A model generated the notes under the pieces. The model did not search any database and had not been told where the DNA came from. It saw only the letters and a list, made by a program, of their open reading frames with translations. This document shows positions 26,620 to 35,798 of a stretch of 64,000 nucleotides of DNA, piece after piece. The DNA lies in assembly GCF_014649695.1 (NCBI RefSeq), contig NZ_BMTN01000003.1:186001-250000 (forward strand), written 5' to 3'. Origin of the DNA: Streptomyces kurssanovii. GTDB lineage: Bacteria; Actinomycetota; Actinomycetes; Streptomycetales; Streptomycetaceae. The translations under genes were made by a program, and so were the position numbers. The stretch's first letter is position 1; each line of letters starts with the position of its first letter.

Positions 26620-27651
26620 CTACGCGCTCTTGCTCAGGCGGCGCGCGACCACCCAGTTCACCGCGCCGACGACCAGCAGGATCAGGAACATCGCCCAGGC
26701 GATCGCGGAGGCCCGGCCCAGGTGCAGGTTCACCCACCCCTGCTCGTACATATAGAGACCGAGCGTCTGGAACTGGTGGTCCGCGCCGCCCGTCGCGCCC
26801 GCTCCGCCGCTGAACAGCAGGGGCTCGCCGAACAGCTGGGTCGCGCCGATCGTGGAGACCACGCAGGTGAACAGGATCGTGTGGCGCAGGGAGGGCACCG
26901 TGACATGGATGAACTGCTGCCACGGCGACGCCCCGTCGAGCGCGGCCGACTCGTACAGGTCCTTCGGGACGGCCTGCATCGCGGCGAGGTAGATCAGCGC
27001 GTTGTAACCCGTCCAGCGCCAGATCACGATCGTCGAGACCGCCAGCTGCGAGGTCCAATGCCCGTTCTGCCAGTCGATGTCACCGATGCCGACCAGCCCG
27101 AGCGCCCAGTTGACCATCCCGTAGTCGCGGCCGAAGAGCAGCACGAAGACGAGCGTCGCGGCGGCGACGGACGTCGCGTACGGGGTGAGGGCGGCGACCC
27201 TGAAGAACATCGAGCCACGAAGCCGGTAGTTGAGCAGATGTGCGATGCCGAGCGCCATGAGCAACTGCGGCACGGTCGACATCAGTCCGATGGTGACCGT
27301 GTTCCTGAGCGCGTTCCAGAAGAACTCGTCCTCGAGGAGGCGCGAGAAGTTGCGCAGTCCGACCCACTCCATGTCGGTCGGCGCGGTGAGCTCCACCCGG
27401 TGCAGTGAGGCCCAGCCGGTGTAGAGCAGCGGGAAGAGGCCGAAGGCGAGGAAGAAGACGAAGAACGGTGCGATGAAGGCGTACGGGCTCCATCTGACGT
27501 CGCGCCGGTAGCGGCGTGAGCGTCTGGCACGGCGCCGCTGCGTGGCGGCGTCCGTGCCGCCCGGGGCCGTGTCGTCGACGGCGGGCCCCGGGCCGCCGGG
27601 GTGTTCGATGTGCGCGGCCGGCCTGCCGTGTGCGGGTTCCGGCACGGTCAC
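26620..27651 (-). CDS. cebF: Sugar ABC transporter permease, CebF/MalF type
   Basis: 343-residue permease: an N-terminal hydrophilic 45 residues rich in Pro and Arg, then six predicted helices and the EAA loop ESAALDGASPWQQFIHVTVP. GTG 27651 overlaps the stop of the binding-protein gene (GTGA), so translation is coupled; a longer open frame upstream is antisense-like. It acts with CebG to pass cellobiose or cellotriose bound by CebE. Confidence 0.85.
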   Translation of the reverse strand: MTVPEPAHGRPAAHIEHPGGPGPAVDDTAPGGTDAATQRRRARRSRRYRRDVRWSPYAFIAPFFVFFLAFGLFPLLYTGWASLHRVELTAPTDMEWVGLRNFSRLLEDEFFWNALRNTVTIGLMSTVPQLLMALGIAHLLNYRLRGSMFFRVAALTPYATSVAAATLVFVLLFGRDYGMVNWALGLVGIGDIDWQNGHWTSQLAVSTIVIWRWTGYNALIYLAAMQAVPKDLYESAALDGASPWQQFIHVTVPSLRHTILFTCVVSTIGATQLFGEPLLFSGGAGATGGADHQFQTLGLYMYEQGWVNLHLGRASAIAWAMFLILLVVGAVNWVVARRLSKSA

Positions 27652-28955
27652 TCGTCCAGAGCGTTGTCGATCGCCCTGACCGCCGCGTCCCAGCCCTCTT
27701 CCGGGCTGCGGCCCTTCTGGTCCACCTGGAGCATGCCGATGTCGGCCAGATTCTGCGCGATGATCAGGTCCTTGGGTCCCACGATCTGCACCGGGACGTC
27801 CTGTGCCGCCCTGGAGAAGATCTTCCCGATGGGCGCGTTCCCGAAATAGGGATGCTCGGCGTCGGCGACGGCGGGCAGCGGGTAGGCGGCCTGGGCGCTG
27901 GGGAAGCTGCCGCGTTCGGTGAACAGCTTCGCCTGCTGCGCGGGAGCGGTCAGCCAGGCGGCGAGCTTCGCCGCCTCGGCGGTGTTGTCGCCCGTTCTCG
28001 GCACGACGAGGAACGAGCCGCCCCAGTTGCTCGGCCGTGGCGCGGCGGCGACGTCCCACTTGCCCTTGCCCGCGGCGCCCGCCTTGTCCTGGATGTGGCC
28101 GAGCATCCAGGCGGGGCAGGAGACGGTGGCGAAGGCGCCGTTGGACATGGCCTGGTCCCAGGACGGTGTGAACTGCTGGAGCCTGGCGGTCAGTTTCTCC
28201 GTGGCGAACTCGGCGGCGAGGTCCCAGGCCTGCTTCACGGCCGGGCTGGTCTTGTAGACGATCTCGCCGTTCTCGTCGTAGAAGCGCTTCTCGTTGCCGC
28301 CGGTGACGGCCGCCATCACGCCCGAGGCGGAGTCGACGAAGGACGTCCCCTCGGGCGCCCGGGCCTTGTACTTCCTGCCCGTCTCCAGGTACTTGCTCCA
28401 GTCGCCGGCCCAGAGCCTGCCGACCTCCTCGCGGTCGGTCGGCAGCCCGGCCTTCTCGAAGAGGTCCTTGCGGTAGCAGATGCCCTGGGGGCCGATGTCG
28501 GTGCCGAGTCCGACCGTCTTACCGTCCTTGGTGGTGGCCTGCGCCCACTTCCAGTCGAGGAACGAATCCTTGCTGACGCCCTCGGTCCTGCCCAGGTCGA
28601 CGAGCCGGTCCGCCTGGGTCGCGGTGACCTCCGCGATGTTGTTGACCTCGACGGCCTGGATGTCCGCGAGACCGCTGCCGGTGCTGAGGTGCGTGAGCAA
28701 CTGCGGGTAGTAGTTCTCGTTCCGCTGGATCGAGGTCTGCTTGATCCTTATGTCGGGGTGGAGCTTCATGTACTCCTCGTACAGCCCCGCCTCCTTGAGG
28801 CCGAAGGCACCGAAGACGCCCACGGTGATGGTGGTCATCCCCTTGCCGCCACCGCCGTCGTAGGCACTGTCGCCCGGCTCTTCGCTGTCCTTGGCGCAGC
28901 CTGCGAGCAGCCCGGCGCCCAGCGCGACGACCGCGAGGATTGCGGTCCTGCGCAT
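27648..28955 (-). CDS. cebE: Extracellular sugar-binding lipoprotein, CebE type
   Basis: 435-residue lipoprotein with signal peptide MRRTAILAVVALGAG and lipobox LLAGC (Cys20). The body is a family-1 solute-binding fold (TTITVGVFGAFGLKEAGLYE, GLADIQAVEVNNIAE, GLGTDIGPQGICYRKDLFEKAG). ATG 28955 has GGAGG 5 nt upstream. The 258-bp gap to the divergent LacI gene holds a near-perfect CebR operator, which supports cello-oligosaccharide binding rather than another sugar. Confidence 0.85.
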   Translation of the reverse strand: MRRTAILAVVALGAGLLAGCAKDSEEPGDSAYDGGGGKGMTTITVGVFGAFGLKEAGLYEEYMKLHPDIRIKQTSIQRNENYYPQLLTHLSTGSGLADIQAVEVNNIAEVTATQADRLVDLGRTEGVSKDSFLDWKWAQATTKDGKTVGLGTDIGPQGICYRKDLFEKAGLPTDREEVGRLWAGDWSKYLETGRKYKARAPEGTSFVDSASGVMAAVTGGNEKRFYDENGEIVYKTSPAVKQAWDLAAEFATEKLTARLQQFTPSWDQAMSNGAFATVSCPAWMLGHIQDKAGAAGKGKWDVAAAPRPSNWGGSFLVVPRTGDNTAEAAKLAAWLTAPAQQAKLFTERGSFPSAQAAYPLPAVADAEHPYFGNAPIGKIFSRAAQDVPVQIVGPKDLIIAQNLADIGMLQVDQKGRSPEEGWDAAVRAIDNALDE

Positions 28956-29105
28956 GACGACCTCCTTCGGGGAGTGCCGTCACCCCCGGGTCCTGACGTG
29001 CCGCCCGCGGCCGTACGTGTGTGGGACCCGTACTTTTAGCACGCCGACCGCGACCCTGGCACGGGCGGTGGCCTGCGGCTTTGCCGAGTGGGTGCCGAAG
29101 AAGCA

Positions 29106-29119
29106 TGGGAGCGCTCCTA
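29106..29119. promoter_or_regulatory. CebR operator
   Basis: TGGGAGCGCTCCTA matches the known 14-bp CebR palindrome TGGGAGCGCTCCCA except at one base. It lies between the divergent cebE and cebR starts, where repressor binding could control both. Confidence 0.85.
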
Positions 29120-29213
29120 TCTGGTCGGCCGGGTTCGTCGTCCGATGGGGGAGGCCTCAAGGCGCCGCGGCACGTTATGTTCTCCGCCAGGGCAGCCTGG
29201 GGAGGCGGACACG

Positions 29214-30260
29214 ATGTCTCGGACCATCGGTACGGGGAACGGGGGGCGGGCCACCGGTCTGCCCACCCTCGAGGAGGTCGCGGCGCGGGCGGGGGTCGGA
29301 CGCGGGACGGTCTCCCGGGTGATCAACGGTTCGCCGCGTGTGAGCGAGGAGACCCGGGCGCTGGTCGAGGCGGCCGTCGCCGAACTCGGCTACGTGCCCA
29401 ACCGGGCGGCCCGGGCGCTCGCGGGCAACCGTACGGACGCGATCGCGCTCGTCGTCCCCGAGCCGGAGGACCGTTTCTTCGCGGAGCCGTACTTCTCCGA
29501 GATGGTGCGCGGCGTGGGAGCCGCCCTCGCCGACACCGAGATGCAACTGCTGCTGACGCTCGCCGGCAACGACCGCGAGCGTAAGACACTCGCCCAGTAC
29601 CTCGCCGCCCACCGGGTCGACGGCGTGCTGCTGGTCTCGATGCACGCGGGCGACCCGCTGCCGGACCTGCTGGAGCAGCTCTCCATCCCGGTGGTCATCA
29701 GCGGCCGCCGAGCGGCGGACGAGACGCTCGCGGCGGTCGACTCCGACAACTTCGAGGGCGCCCGGGCGGCCGTGGCCCACCTGACCGCCCGGGGACGGCG
29801 CACCGTCGCGACGATCACCGGCCCCCTGGACGTGTACGGCGCCCAACGCCGCCTGGACGGCTACCGCTCCGGCGTCGCCGGTGCGGGCCTGGACGCCGAT
29901 CCCCGGCTGACGGCCGTGGCCGACTTCACCGAACAGGGCGGCCGCCTCGCGATGCGCAAGCTGCTCGAGGACCGCCCCGACCTCGACGCGGTCTTCGCCG
30001 CCTCCGACGTGATGGCTTCGGGCGCCCGGCACGTGCTGCGCGAGTCGGGCCGCCGCATCCCGGACGATGTGGCCCTCGTCGGCTTCGACGACTCGGCGGT
30101 GGCCCGGCACATGGATCCGGCGCTCACCAGCGTGCGCCAGCCGACGGAGGAGATGGGCCGCACGATGGCCCGGGTCCTGCTCGAGGAGATCGCCCGCCCC
30201 TCACCGGAGCGGCCCCAGATCGTGCTGCCCACGGAACTGGTGGTGCGGGACTCGTCGTGA
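29214..30260 (+). CDS. cebR: LacI-family repressor, CebR
   Basis: 348 residues. N-terminal LacI helix-turn-helix LEEVAARAGVGRGTVSRVIN with hinge helix region NRAARALAGNRTDAIALVV, then a periplasmic-binding-like effector domain (DGVLLVSMHAGDPLPDLLEQ, VAAVDSDNFEGA-type LAAVDSDNFEGARAAV, ALVGFDDSAVARHMDPALTS). ATG 29214 follows GGAGG at 29201-29205. It is divergent from cebEFG with the CebR box between. Cellobiose is the known inducer of CebR in this genus. Confidence 0.88.
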   Translation: MSRTIGTGNGGRATGLPTLEEVAARAGVGRGTVSRVINGSPRVSEETRALVEAAVAELGYVPNRAARALAGNRTDAIALVVPEPEDRFFAEPYFSEMVRGVGAALADTEMQLLLTLAGNDRERKTLAQYLAAHRVDGVLLVSMHAGDPLPDLLEQLSIPVVISGRRAADETLAAVDSDNFEGARAAVAHLTARGRRTVATITGPLDVYGAQRRLDGYRSGVAGAGLDADPRLTAVADFTEQGGRLAMRKLLEDRPDLDAVFAASDVMASGARHVLRESGRRIPDDVALVGFDDSAVARHMDPALTSVRQPTEEMGRTMARVLLEEIARPSPERPQIVLPTELVVRDSS

Positions 30261-30389
30261 CGGCGGACCCGGTCACTGCTGGGTGTGTCGTCTTCGGCCG
30301 CCGACCGCTTCGTCTTGCGACTTCTGCGTCCGGCGGATCTTCTCCGGCGGCGCTCCGTCCGACGACCTCTTCGGCCCACGACCGAGGTC

Positions 30390-31283
30390 TCATCCGCACC
30401 GGCGAAGGTACGCCTCCAACTCGGCGGCCCCGGCCAGCATCGCCCGCCCACGGGCGGCCAGCCGCCCGTGCCAGTCGCGCAGCGCGGCCTCCAGCGGCTC
30501 CAGCCCGCCGGCGGCCCGCACCTGGGCGATCAGCGGGGCGATCTGCTCCAGCAGGTAGCCGCCCCGCCTGAGCTGGTGGGCCAGCCGGGCGTCCCGCACG
30601 TCGGCCTCGTCGTAGACGCGGTACCCGGTCAGCGGGTCGCGGCGGGGGCGCACCAGCCCGGCACGCTCCCATTTGCGCAGCGTCGCGGGCCGGATGCCGA
30701 GCATTGCCGCCAGCGGCCCGATGAAGGTGCCCCCGGCCCCGGACGCCGCACCAGGCCTGGACACCCCGTCAGGCTCAGCCGTCCCGCCGGTCCCCACCCC
30801 AGCGCGCGGCCCGGACGCCGCGGCCGGCCCGGACGCCGCACCAGGCCCGGACACCCCACCCGTTCCGGAGGCCGACGCAGGCTCGGCTGTCGCACCGCGT
30901 ACGCGCCCCGCACCCTGCGCGGACGCCGTGGTGGGCCCCAGGTCGCGGAGCGTGCTCTCCACTGCCTGGAGGGTCCGCCGGTCGTCGAGGAGCTGGGCGT
31001 GGCTCTCGTCGATGAGGCGGAACGCCTCCTCGGCCGCGCCCTCGTTCACCGCCCGCATGATCGCCGTCGCCGTCCGGTGGCCGTGGCCCGGCGCCAGGGC
31101 GAGGAACGCGCGCAGGGCTCCCGCGTGCAGCGACGTGTAGGTCCGGTAGCCGTGGGGTGTGCGACCGGCGGCCGGGAGGATGCCGGCCTCCTCGTAGTTC
31201 CTGATCGCCTGCGTCGACAGACCGTGCCCGCGCGCCAGGTCGACCGGTCTGAGCCGCTCACTGCTTTGAAGGTTTCGCCCCAT
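30390..31283 (-). CDS. TioE-type transcriptional regulator with two MerR domains
   Basis: 297 residues. An N-terminal MerR helix-turn-helix (LRPVDLARGHGLSTQAIRNY, then EEAGILPAAGRTPHGYRTY) and a second one near the C-terminus (IGPLAAMLGIRPATLRKWER, LTGYRVYDEADVRDARL) match the TioE double-MerR layout. Between them lies a low-complexity stretch of about 65 residues built from short SGPGAASGPAAASG-like units. ATG 31283 faces the erythromycin-esterase-like gene across 57 bp containing two perfect dyads, so it most likely regulates that gene and itself. Confidence 0.85.
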   Translation of the reverse strand: MGRNLQSSERLRPVDLARGHGLSTQAIRNYEEAGILPAAGRTPHGYRTYTSLHAGALRAFLALAPGHGHRTATAIMRAVNEGAAEEAFRLIDESHAQLLDDRRTLQAVESTLRDLGPTTASAQGAGRVRGATAEPASASGTGGVSGPGAASGPAAASGPRAGVGTGGTAEPDGVSRPGAASGAGGTFIGPLAAMLGIRPATLRKWERAGLVRPRRDPLTGYRVYDEADVRDARLAHQLRRGGYLLEQIAPLIAQVRAAGGLEPLEAALRDWHGRLAARGRAMLAGAAELEAYLRRCG

Positions 31284-31340
31284 GGCGCAGCTGCTTTCGC
31301 GCGAAAGTCTCAATCGAAGGTTCAACGATAGCGTTGAAGC
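31284..31340. promoter_or_regulatory. Divergent promoter with two perfect dyads
   Basis: CTTTCGCGCGAAAG (31294-31307) is a 14-bp perfect palindrome. TTCAACG-ATAG-CGTTGAA (31321-31338) is an 18-bp inverted repeat ending 2 bp before ATG 31341. Either could bind the MerR-type dimer encoded next door. Confidence 0.65.
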
Positions 31341-32558
31341 ATGGCTACTGACCTCCAGGACACCGTCCATGCCGTCGAGGCCGCCGCCGTCATGAGGCTG
31401 CTCCCGGCCCGGCCCCGGCTGCTCGCCCTGGGCGAGCCCACCCACGGCGAGGACGCTCTGCTCGACCTGCGCAACGCGCTCTTCCGGCAGCTCGTCGAGC
31501 AGGAGGGCTACCGGACGATCGCGATCGAGAGCGACTGCATGACGGGGCTGGTCGTCGACGACTACGTCACCTTGGGCACCGGCAGCCTCGACGACGCCAT
31601 GGAGCACGGATTCAGTCACGGCTGGGGGGCCTCCGCGGCCAACCGCGAGCTCGTCCGCTGGATGCGCGCCTACAACGTTCGCGTCGACGACGACGGCCGT
31701 CCCGCGTCCGAGCGGCTCCGCTTCGCCGGCTTCGACGGCCCGTTGGAGATCACCCACGCCGCGAGCCCCCGGCAGGCCCTCACCGCACTTCACGGCTACC
31801 TCGGCGCCCACGTGGACGTGGACCTGCTCCCGTGCACCGCGGAAACGCTCGACCGCCTGCTCGGCGCGGACGACCGGTGGACCGATCCCGCGGCGATGAG
31901 GGACCCGGCCCGGTCCGCGGGGCAGTCGGCCGAGGCCGGGGAACTGCGGCTGATCGCCGACGATCTGGTGGCGCTGCTCGACGCGCAGAGCCCGCACCTG
32001 ATCACGGCGACCTCACGGGAGGACCGGTACCGGGCGCACCTGCACGGGCGCACCGCGACCGGCCTGCTGCGCTACCACCACTGGATGGCCGACACCTCAC
32101 CGGGCCGCCTGACCCGGCTGGTGGGCGTCCGGGACCAGATGATGGCCCACAATCTCCTCGCCGTCGCCTCTCGGGGTCCGGCATTCGTCCACGCCCACAA
32201 CTCCCATCTCCAGCGGGAGAAGAGCACGATGCGGATGGGCGGGAGTCCGCTGGAGTGGTGGGGCGCCGGTGCGCTGGTGAGCGCCCGGCTCGGCGAGGCG
32301 TACGCCTTCGTGGCCACGGCCCTGGGCACGATCCGGCACCGGGGAGTGGACACTCCGCCGCCGGACACCGTCGAAGGACTCCTGTACGCGCTCCCGGAGG
32401 ACCGCTGCCTCATCGACACCCCGACGCTGGCCACCGCCCTCGCCGACACGCGGCCCGCGCCCCGCCTGTCCCCCTGGTTCGGATACGCCCCGCTCGACCC
32501 TGCCCACCTGTCGGGAAGCGACGGCATCGTGTTCGTCAAGGACGTCCCGCAGGGTTAG
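31341..32558 (+). CDS. Erythromycin esterase family protein
   Basis: 405 residues of the EreA/EreC-like superfamily, whose characterised members open macrolide lactone rings by metal-independent hydrolysis. The key motifs are present: LGEPTHGED with the catalytic-type histidine, AIESD, and AFVHAHNSHLQREKS with further histidines. Many homologues hydrolyse other substrates, so resistance is not assured. The pairing with a TioE-type regulator suggests drug-inducible expression. There is little room for an RBS before ATG 31341. Confidence 0.85.
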   Translation: MATDLQDTVHAVEAAAVMRLLPARPRLLALGEPTHGEDALLDLRNALFRQLVEQEGYRTIAIESDCMTGLVVDDYVTLGTGSLDDAMEHGFSHGWGASAANRELVRWMRAYNVRVDDDGRPASERLRFAGFDGPLEITHAASPRQALTALHGYLGAHVDVDLLPCTAETLDRLLGADDRWTDPAAMRDPARSAGQSAEAGELRLIADDLVALLDAQSPHLITATSREDRYRAHLHGRTATGLLRYHHWMADTSPGRLTRLVGVRDQMMAHNLLAVASRGPAFVHAHNSHLQREKSTMRMGGSPLEWWGAGALVSARLGEAYAFVATALGTIRHRGVDTPPPDTVEGLLYALPEDRCLIDTPTLATALADTRPAPRLSPWFGYAPLDPAHLSGSDGIVFVKDVPQG

Positions 32559-32658
32559 TGCTTCCGGTGTGGCGCCCTCGCCCGCGACGCTCACCGGCCG
32601 TGCGCATCGGGCTGTAAACCGGGTGCGCCGGCTGATCGGCTCCCGGCACACTGCCCGG

Positions 32659-33561
32659 ATGAGATCGGACGCTCCGAAGACAGCGCGGGAACGGGCCCTC
32701 CGACATGTGGCGGGCCTCTCGTCGGGTCAGCCCCTGGACCCGACGCTGCGGGTGACTCTGAACTTCCACCCGGACCGTAGGGCGCAGGGGGAGCCCGTCC
32801 TGGAAGCGTTGTCGAAGTCCGGCGTCTATCTCTCTCAGTTCGTCACCGGGACGAGCAACGGGGGGCTGACCGCCTTTCCCGGCGGTGACCGGTGGCGGTG
32901 GGAGAGCCGGATCTTCGGTGGCGCGTACGACGAGGCGGCCGCTCGGGACCGGCCCGTCTACGGGGCGCTGAACTTCCGCCGCAAGCCGGTCGGCGCGGCG
33001 CCGCGGTTCGGCTCCGCCCACTTCCGCCTTGCGGCGCACACACCGGCGCGGACCACGTTCTGCTACCCGGACAGCTTCCTCGAACCGTCGGACTTCGGCG
33101 TCGCGGACCGTATGGGGCTCATCGGGCTCGCCCTCGCCGACCGCCAGGACGCTCTGGACGACTACATCGAGGCACAGGTGCACGGGCCGGTCCGGCTGGA
33201 CCGCGATGTGGAGGCGCTGGTCCTCGACCCCTGCTACCGGGGGACGGACGTCGAGGAGGCCGCCCGGCGCCTGCCGTGCCCGGTGGAGTGGCATCCCGGT
33301 TTCCGTCTGTCGGTCGGAGAGCTGCGCCGCCATCCGTCCTACCGGGGCCAGGAGTACGTCGACCTGGGCGCGCGGATCGCGGTGGACGGCCGGCTCGATC
33401 CGCGCGTCGTCGGAGACGCCGTACGCACGGGCCGTCACGACCCGCAGGCGGTCAAGAAGGTGTGGCACTGCCTCGCCCGCTTCGGGGCGCCCCCGCAGGC
33501 CGCCGGTGCGTCCGCGCTTTCGTCGCAGAGCGAGGAAGGCGTGCTCGACGGCCTGCGCTGA
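32659..33561 (+). CDS. DUF3626 domain-containing protein
   Basis: 300 residues. Conserved blocks of the DUF3626 family are visible: LRVTLNFHPDR near the start, YGALNFRRKPVGAAPRFGSA, then FRLAAHTPARTTFCYPDSF and EPSDFGVADRMGL. Function unknown, and homologues occur in enterobacteria as well as actinomycetes. I use ATG 32659; the frame stays open to GTG 32569, which has no better RBS. A strong terminator follows. Confidence 0.8.
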   Translation: MRSDAPKTARERALRHVAGLSSGQPLDPTLRVTLNFHPDRRAQGEPVLEALSKSGVYLSQFVTGTSNGGLTAFPGGDRWRWESRIFGGAYDEAAARDRPVYGALNFRRKPVGAAPRFGSAHFRLAAHTPARTTFCYPDSFLEPSDFGVADRMGLIGLALADRQDALDDYIEAQVHGPVRLDRDVEALVLDPCYRGTDVEEAARRLPCPVEWHPGFRLSVGELRRHPSYRGQEYVDLGARIAVDGRLDPRVVGDAVRTGRHDPQAVKKVWHCLARFGAPPQAAGASALSSQSEEGVLDGLR

Positions 33562-33582
33562 GCGGGTCGGCCCCGGGTACGA

Positions 33583-33614
33583 CAAGGGCCCCGGTCCGAA
33601 GACCGGGGCCCTTG
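33583..33614. terminator. Bidirectional intrinsic terminator between DUF3626 gene and tRNA-His
   Basis: CAAGGGCCCCGGTC pairs perfectly over 14 bp with its complement around a CGAA loop. It lies 22 bp after the stop at 33561 and 9 bp beyond the 3' end of the leftward tRNA-His. Confidence 0.85.
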
Positions 33615-33623
33615 ATCGATCAG

Positions 33624-33697
33624 GGTGAGTAACGGGACTCGAACCCGCGACATCCTGGACCACAACCAGGTGCTCTACCAGCTGAGCTATACCCACC
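33624..33697 (-). tRNA. tRNA-His (anticodon GTG)
   Basis: Cloverleaf on the complement: acceptor GTGGGTA/TACTCAC with one G-T pair, an extra 5' G opposite C73 as in tRNA-His, D arm AGCTCAGCTGGTAGAGC, anticodon loop with GTG flanked by CCTGGTT and GTCCAGG, and T arm GGGTTCGAGTCCC. CCA is not encoded. Confidence 0.97.
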
Positions 33698-33813
33698 ACG
33701 ACCGGTCTTTCTCCCGACCGGCCGAGAAAAAGTGTACAGGGTCCGAGCGGGTGCTCGCGCCAGGGTTTCGCGCCGGTGGGGGCGCCCCTCGTTCCGGTGG
33801 CGACGGCCCGTCG

Positions 33814-34416
33814 TTACTGCGCGGGCAGCACGTACTTGGCCGCGATGGTCTTCGCGGTCTCCGAGTCCGGGCCGGGCTGCGGGACGAAGACCGCCTCGCG
33901 GTAATAGCGGAGCTCGGCGATGGACTCGCGGATGTCGGCCAGCGCCCGGTGGTTGCCGCTCTTCTCCGGGCTGTTGAAGTACGCCCGCGGGTACCAGCGG
34001 CGGGCCAGCTCCTTGATCGAGGAGACGTCGACGATCCGGTAGTGGAGAAAGGCCTCCAGCGTCGGCATGTCGCGCAGCAGGAAGCCGCGGTCGGTGCCGA
34101 CCGAGTTGCCGCACAGCGGGGCCTTGCCGGGTTCCTTGACGTGCCGGCGGATGTAGGAGAGGACCTGCTCCTCCGCGTCCGCGAGGGTCTTTCCGTCCGC
34201 CAGGACGTCGAGGAGGCCCGAGGCGGTGTGCATCTGGCGCACCACTTCCGGCATCGTCTCGAGCGCCGCGTCCGGCGGGCGGATCACGATGTCCACCCCT
34301 TCACCGAGTACGTTCAGTTCCGAGTCGGTGACCAGTGCGGCCACCTCGATGAGTGCGTCGTCCGTCAGCGAGAGCCCGGTCATCTCGCAGTCGATCCACA
34401 CCATGCGATCGTTCAT
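33814..34416 (-). CDS. orn: Oligoribonuclease
   Basis: 3'-to-5' exonuclease that degrades 2-5-nt RNAs, including pGpG from cyclic di-GMP breakdown. The 200-residue protein has the DEDDh motifs: [21 protein letters not shown], and [11 protein letters not shown] with the catalytic histidine, and it ends in the family pattern. ATG 34416 has AGGTAGGG upstream; the longer frame is not supported. It lies beside adpA as in other Streptomyces (ornA). The GGDEF-EAL protein at 7.4-9.2 kb would feed it pGpG. Confidence 0.97.
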   Translation of the reverse strand: MNDRMVWIDCEMTGLSLTDDALIEVAALVTDSELNVLGEGVDIVIRPPDAALETMPEVVRQMHTASGLLDVLADGKTLADAEEQVLSYIRRHVKEPGKAPLCGNSVGTDRGFLLRDMPTLEAFLHYRIVDVSSIKELARRWYPRAYFNSPEKSGNHRALADIRESIAELRYYREAVFVPQPGPDSETAKTIAAKYVLPAQ

Positions 34417-34516
34417 GCGCCCTACCTTACGGGGGCGGATGCGCTGCGTTACCGGCCTCGGGAAAGCCGGCCGCCCGGGGCGGACCGCCGGCCGGACCGG
34501 TGCCCGGACGGCGTCC

Positions 34517-34562
34517 GGCCCGGTCGGGACGGCACCCTGTGGGGCGCCGTCCCGACCGGGCC
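34517..34562 (-). terminator. Terminator downstream of adpA
   Basis: A perfect 17-bp stem (GGCCCGGTCGGGACGGC with its complement) and a 12-nt loop lie between the adpA stop (34590) and the orn start (34416), so adpA and orn are likely separate transcripts. Confidence 0.8.
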
Positions 34563-34589
34563 GGGGTCGCACTGTCCGCGGACGCCGCT

Positions 34590-35798
34590 CTACGGCACGC
34601 TCCGCTGGCCCGGCAGGCTCGGCCGGCCGTGACCTGCCGCATACGCCTCCGGAACCGGTTTGCCGAGCTCGGCGGCGGACGCCATGGAGGAGGGCCCGCC
34701 AGGTCCCCCCTGGGGGCGTCTGGCACCCGGCCCCGCCTGGGCGGGGACGACGGCCTCCAGGATCGACGTCCGGTCAGGGTCGCTCTGCGGACGACGGGCC
34801 CGGTACGCGGCCCGGTAGGCGGCCGGGGAGGACCCCAGCTGCCGCCGGAAGTGGCCGCGCAGCGCCACCGGGGACCGGAAGCCGCAGCGGCCGGCGACCT
34901 CGTCGACCGAGTAGTCGGAGGTCTCGAGCAGTCGCTGGGCCTGCAGCACCCGCTGGGTGATCAGCCACTGGAGCGGGGCGGACCCCGTCAGCGACCGGAA
35001 CCGGCGGTCGAACGTGCGCCTGCTCATGTAGGCACGCGCGGCCAGCGTCTCCACGTCGAACTGCTCGTGGAGGTGCTCCAGCGCCCAGGACACGACCTCG
35101 GCCAGCGGGTCCGAGCCGATTTCCTCCGGTAAAGACCTGTCGAGATAGCGCTCCTGACCGCCACTGCGACGGGGTGGGACGACGAGCCTGCGGGCGAGTG
35201 CTCCGGCCGCCTCCGTGCCATGGTCGGTGCGCACTATGTGGAGGCAGAGGTCGATTCCGGCCGCCGTTCCCGCGGACGTGAGCACATCGCCGTCGTCGAC
35301 GAACAGTTCACGCGGATCCACGTGCACGGACGGGTAGCGCTTCGCCAGCGTCGGCGCGTACATCCAGTGGGTGGTGGCGGGGCGCCCGTCGAGCAGGCCG
35401 GCCGCGGCCAGGACGAACGCCCCGGTGCACAGGCCGACGATGCGGGCACCCTCCTCGTGTGCCCGGCGCAGCGCGTCGAGCGCCTCGGGCGGTGGCGGCG
35501 AGGTGATCGAGCGCCAGGCCGGCACCACGACGGTGCCCGCTCTGCTGATCGCCTCGAGGCCGTACGGCGTGGTCAGTTCCAGGCCGCCGGTGGTCCTCAG
35601 CGGTCCGTCCTCGCCACCGCACACGAGCAGGCGGTAGCGGGGAACTCCGGCGTCCTGACGGTCAATTCCGAACACCGAGAGCGGGATGGAACTTTCGAAA
35701 ATAGGGCCGCCGCTGAACAGCAGCACGGCGACGACTTCCCGGCGCCGGCGCCCGGACAGCTTCCGTGCCGTCTCCGGCGCGGCGGAGTCCTGACTCAT
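34590..35798 (-). CDS. adpA: AdpA (BldH), AraC-family master regulator of development
   Basis: 402 residues. The DJ-1/PfpI-like dimerisation domain spans about 25-220 ([51 protein letters not shown]) and the AraC DNA-binding domain about 240-340 with [20 protein letters not shown] and [21 protein letters not shown] leucine in [10 protein letters not shown], between the domains, is encoded by TTA (35130-35132), the bldA-dependent codon conserved in adpA. ATG 35798 is preceded by GAGGGGGG. The C-terminal 60 residues are Pro/Gly-rich. AdpA activates genes for aerial growth, secreted proteases and antibiotics. Confidence 0.97.
   Translation of the reverse strand: MSQDSAAPETARKLSGRRRREVVAVLLFSGGPIFESSIPLSVFGIDRQDAGVPRYRLLVCGGEDGPLRTTGGLELTTPYGLEAISRAGTVVVPAWRSITSPPPPEALDALRRAHEEGARIVGLCTGAFVLAAAGLLDGRPATTHWMYAPTLAKRYPSVHVDPRELFVDDGDVLTSAGTAAGIDLCLHIVRTDHGTEAAGALARRLVVPPRRSGGQERYLDRSLPEEIGSDPLAEVVSWALEHLHEQFDVETLAARAYMSRRTFDRRFRSLTGSAPLQWLITQRVLQAQRLLETSDYSVDEVAGRCGFRSPVALRGHFRRQLGSSPAAYRAAYRARRPQSDPDRTSILEAVVPAQAGPGARRPQGGPGGPSSMASAAELGKPVPEAYAAGHGRPSLPGQRSVP

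Noticed and set aside
33624-33697. Attachment site at tRNA-His
   Set aside because: No integrase and no duplicate of the tRNA end nearby; orn and adpA follow directly.
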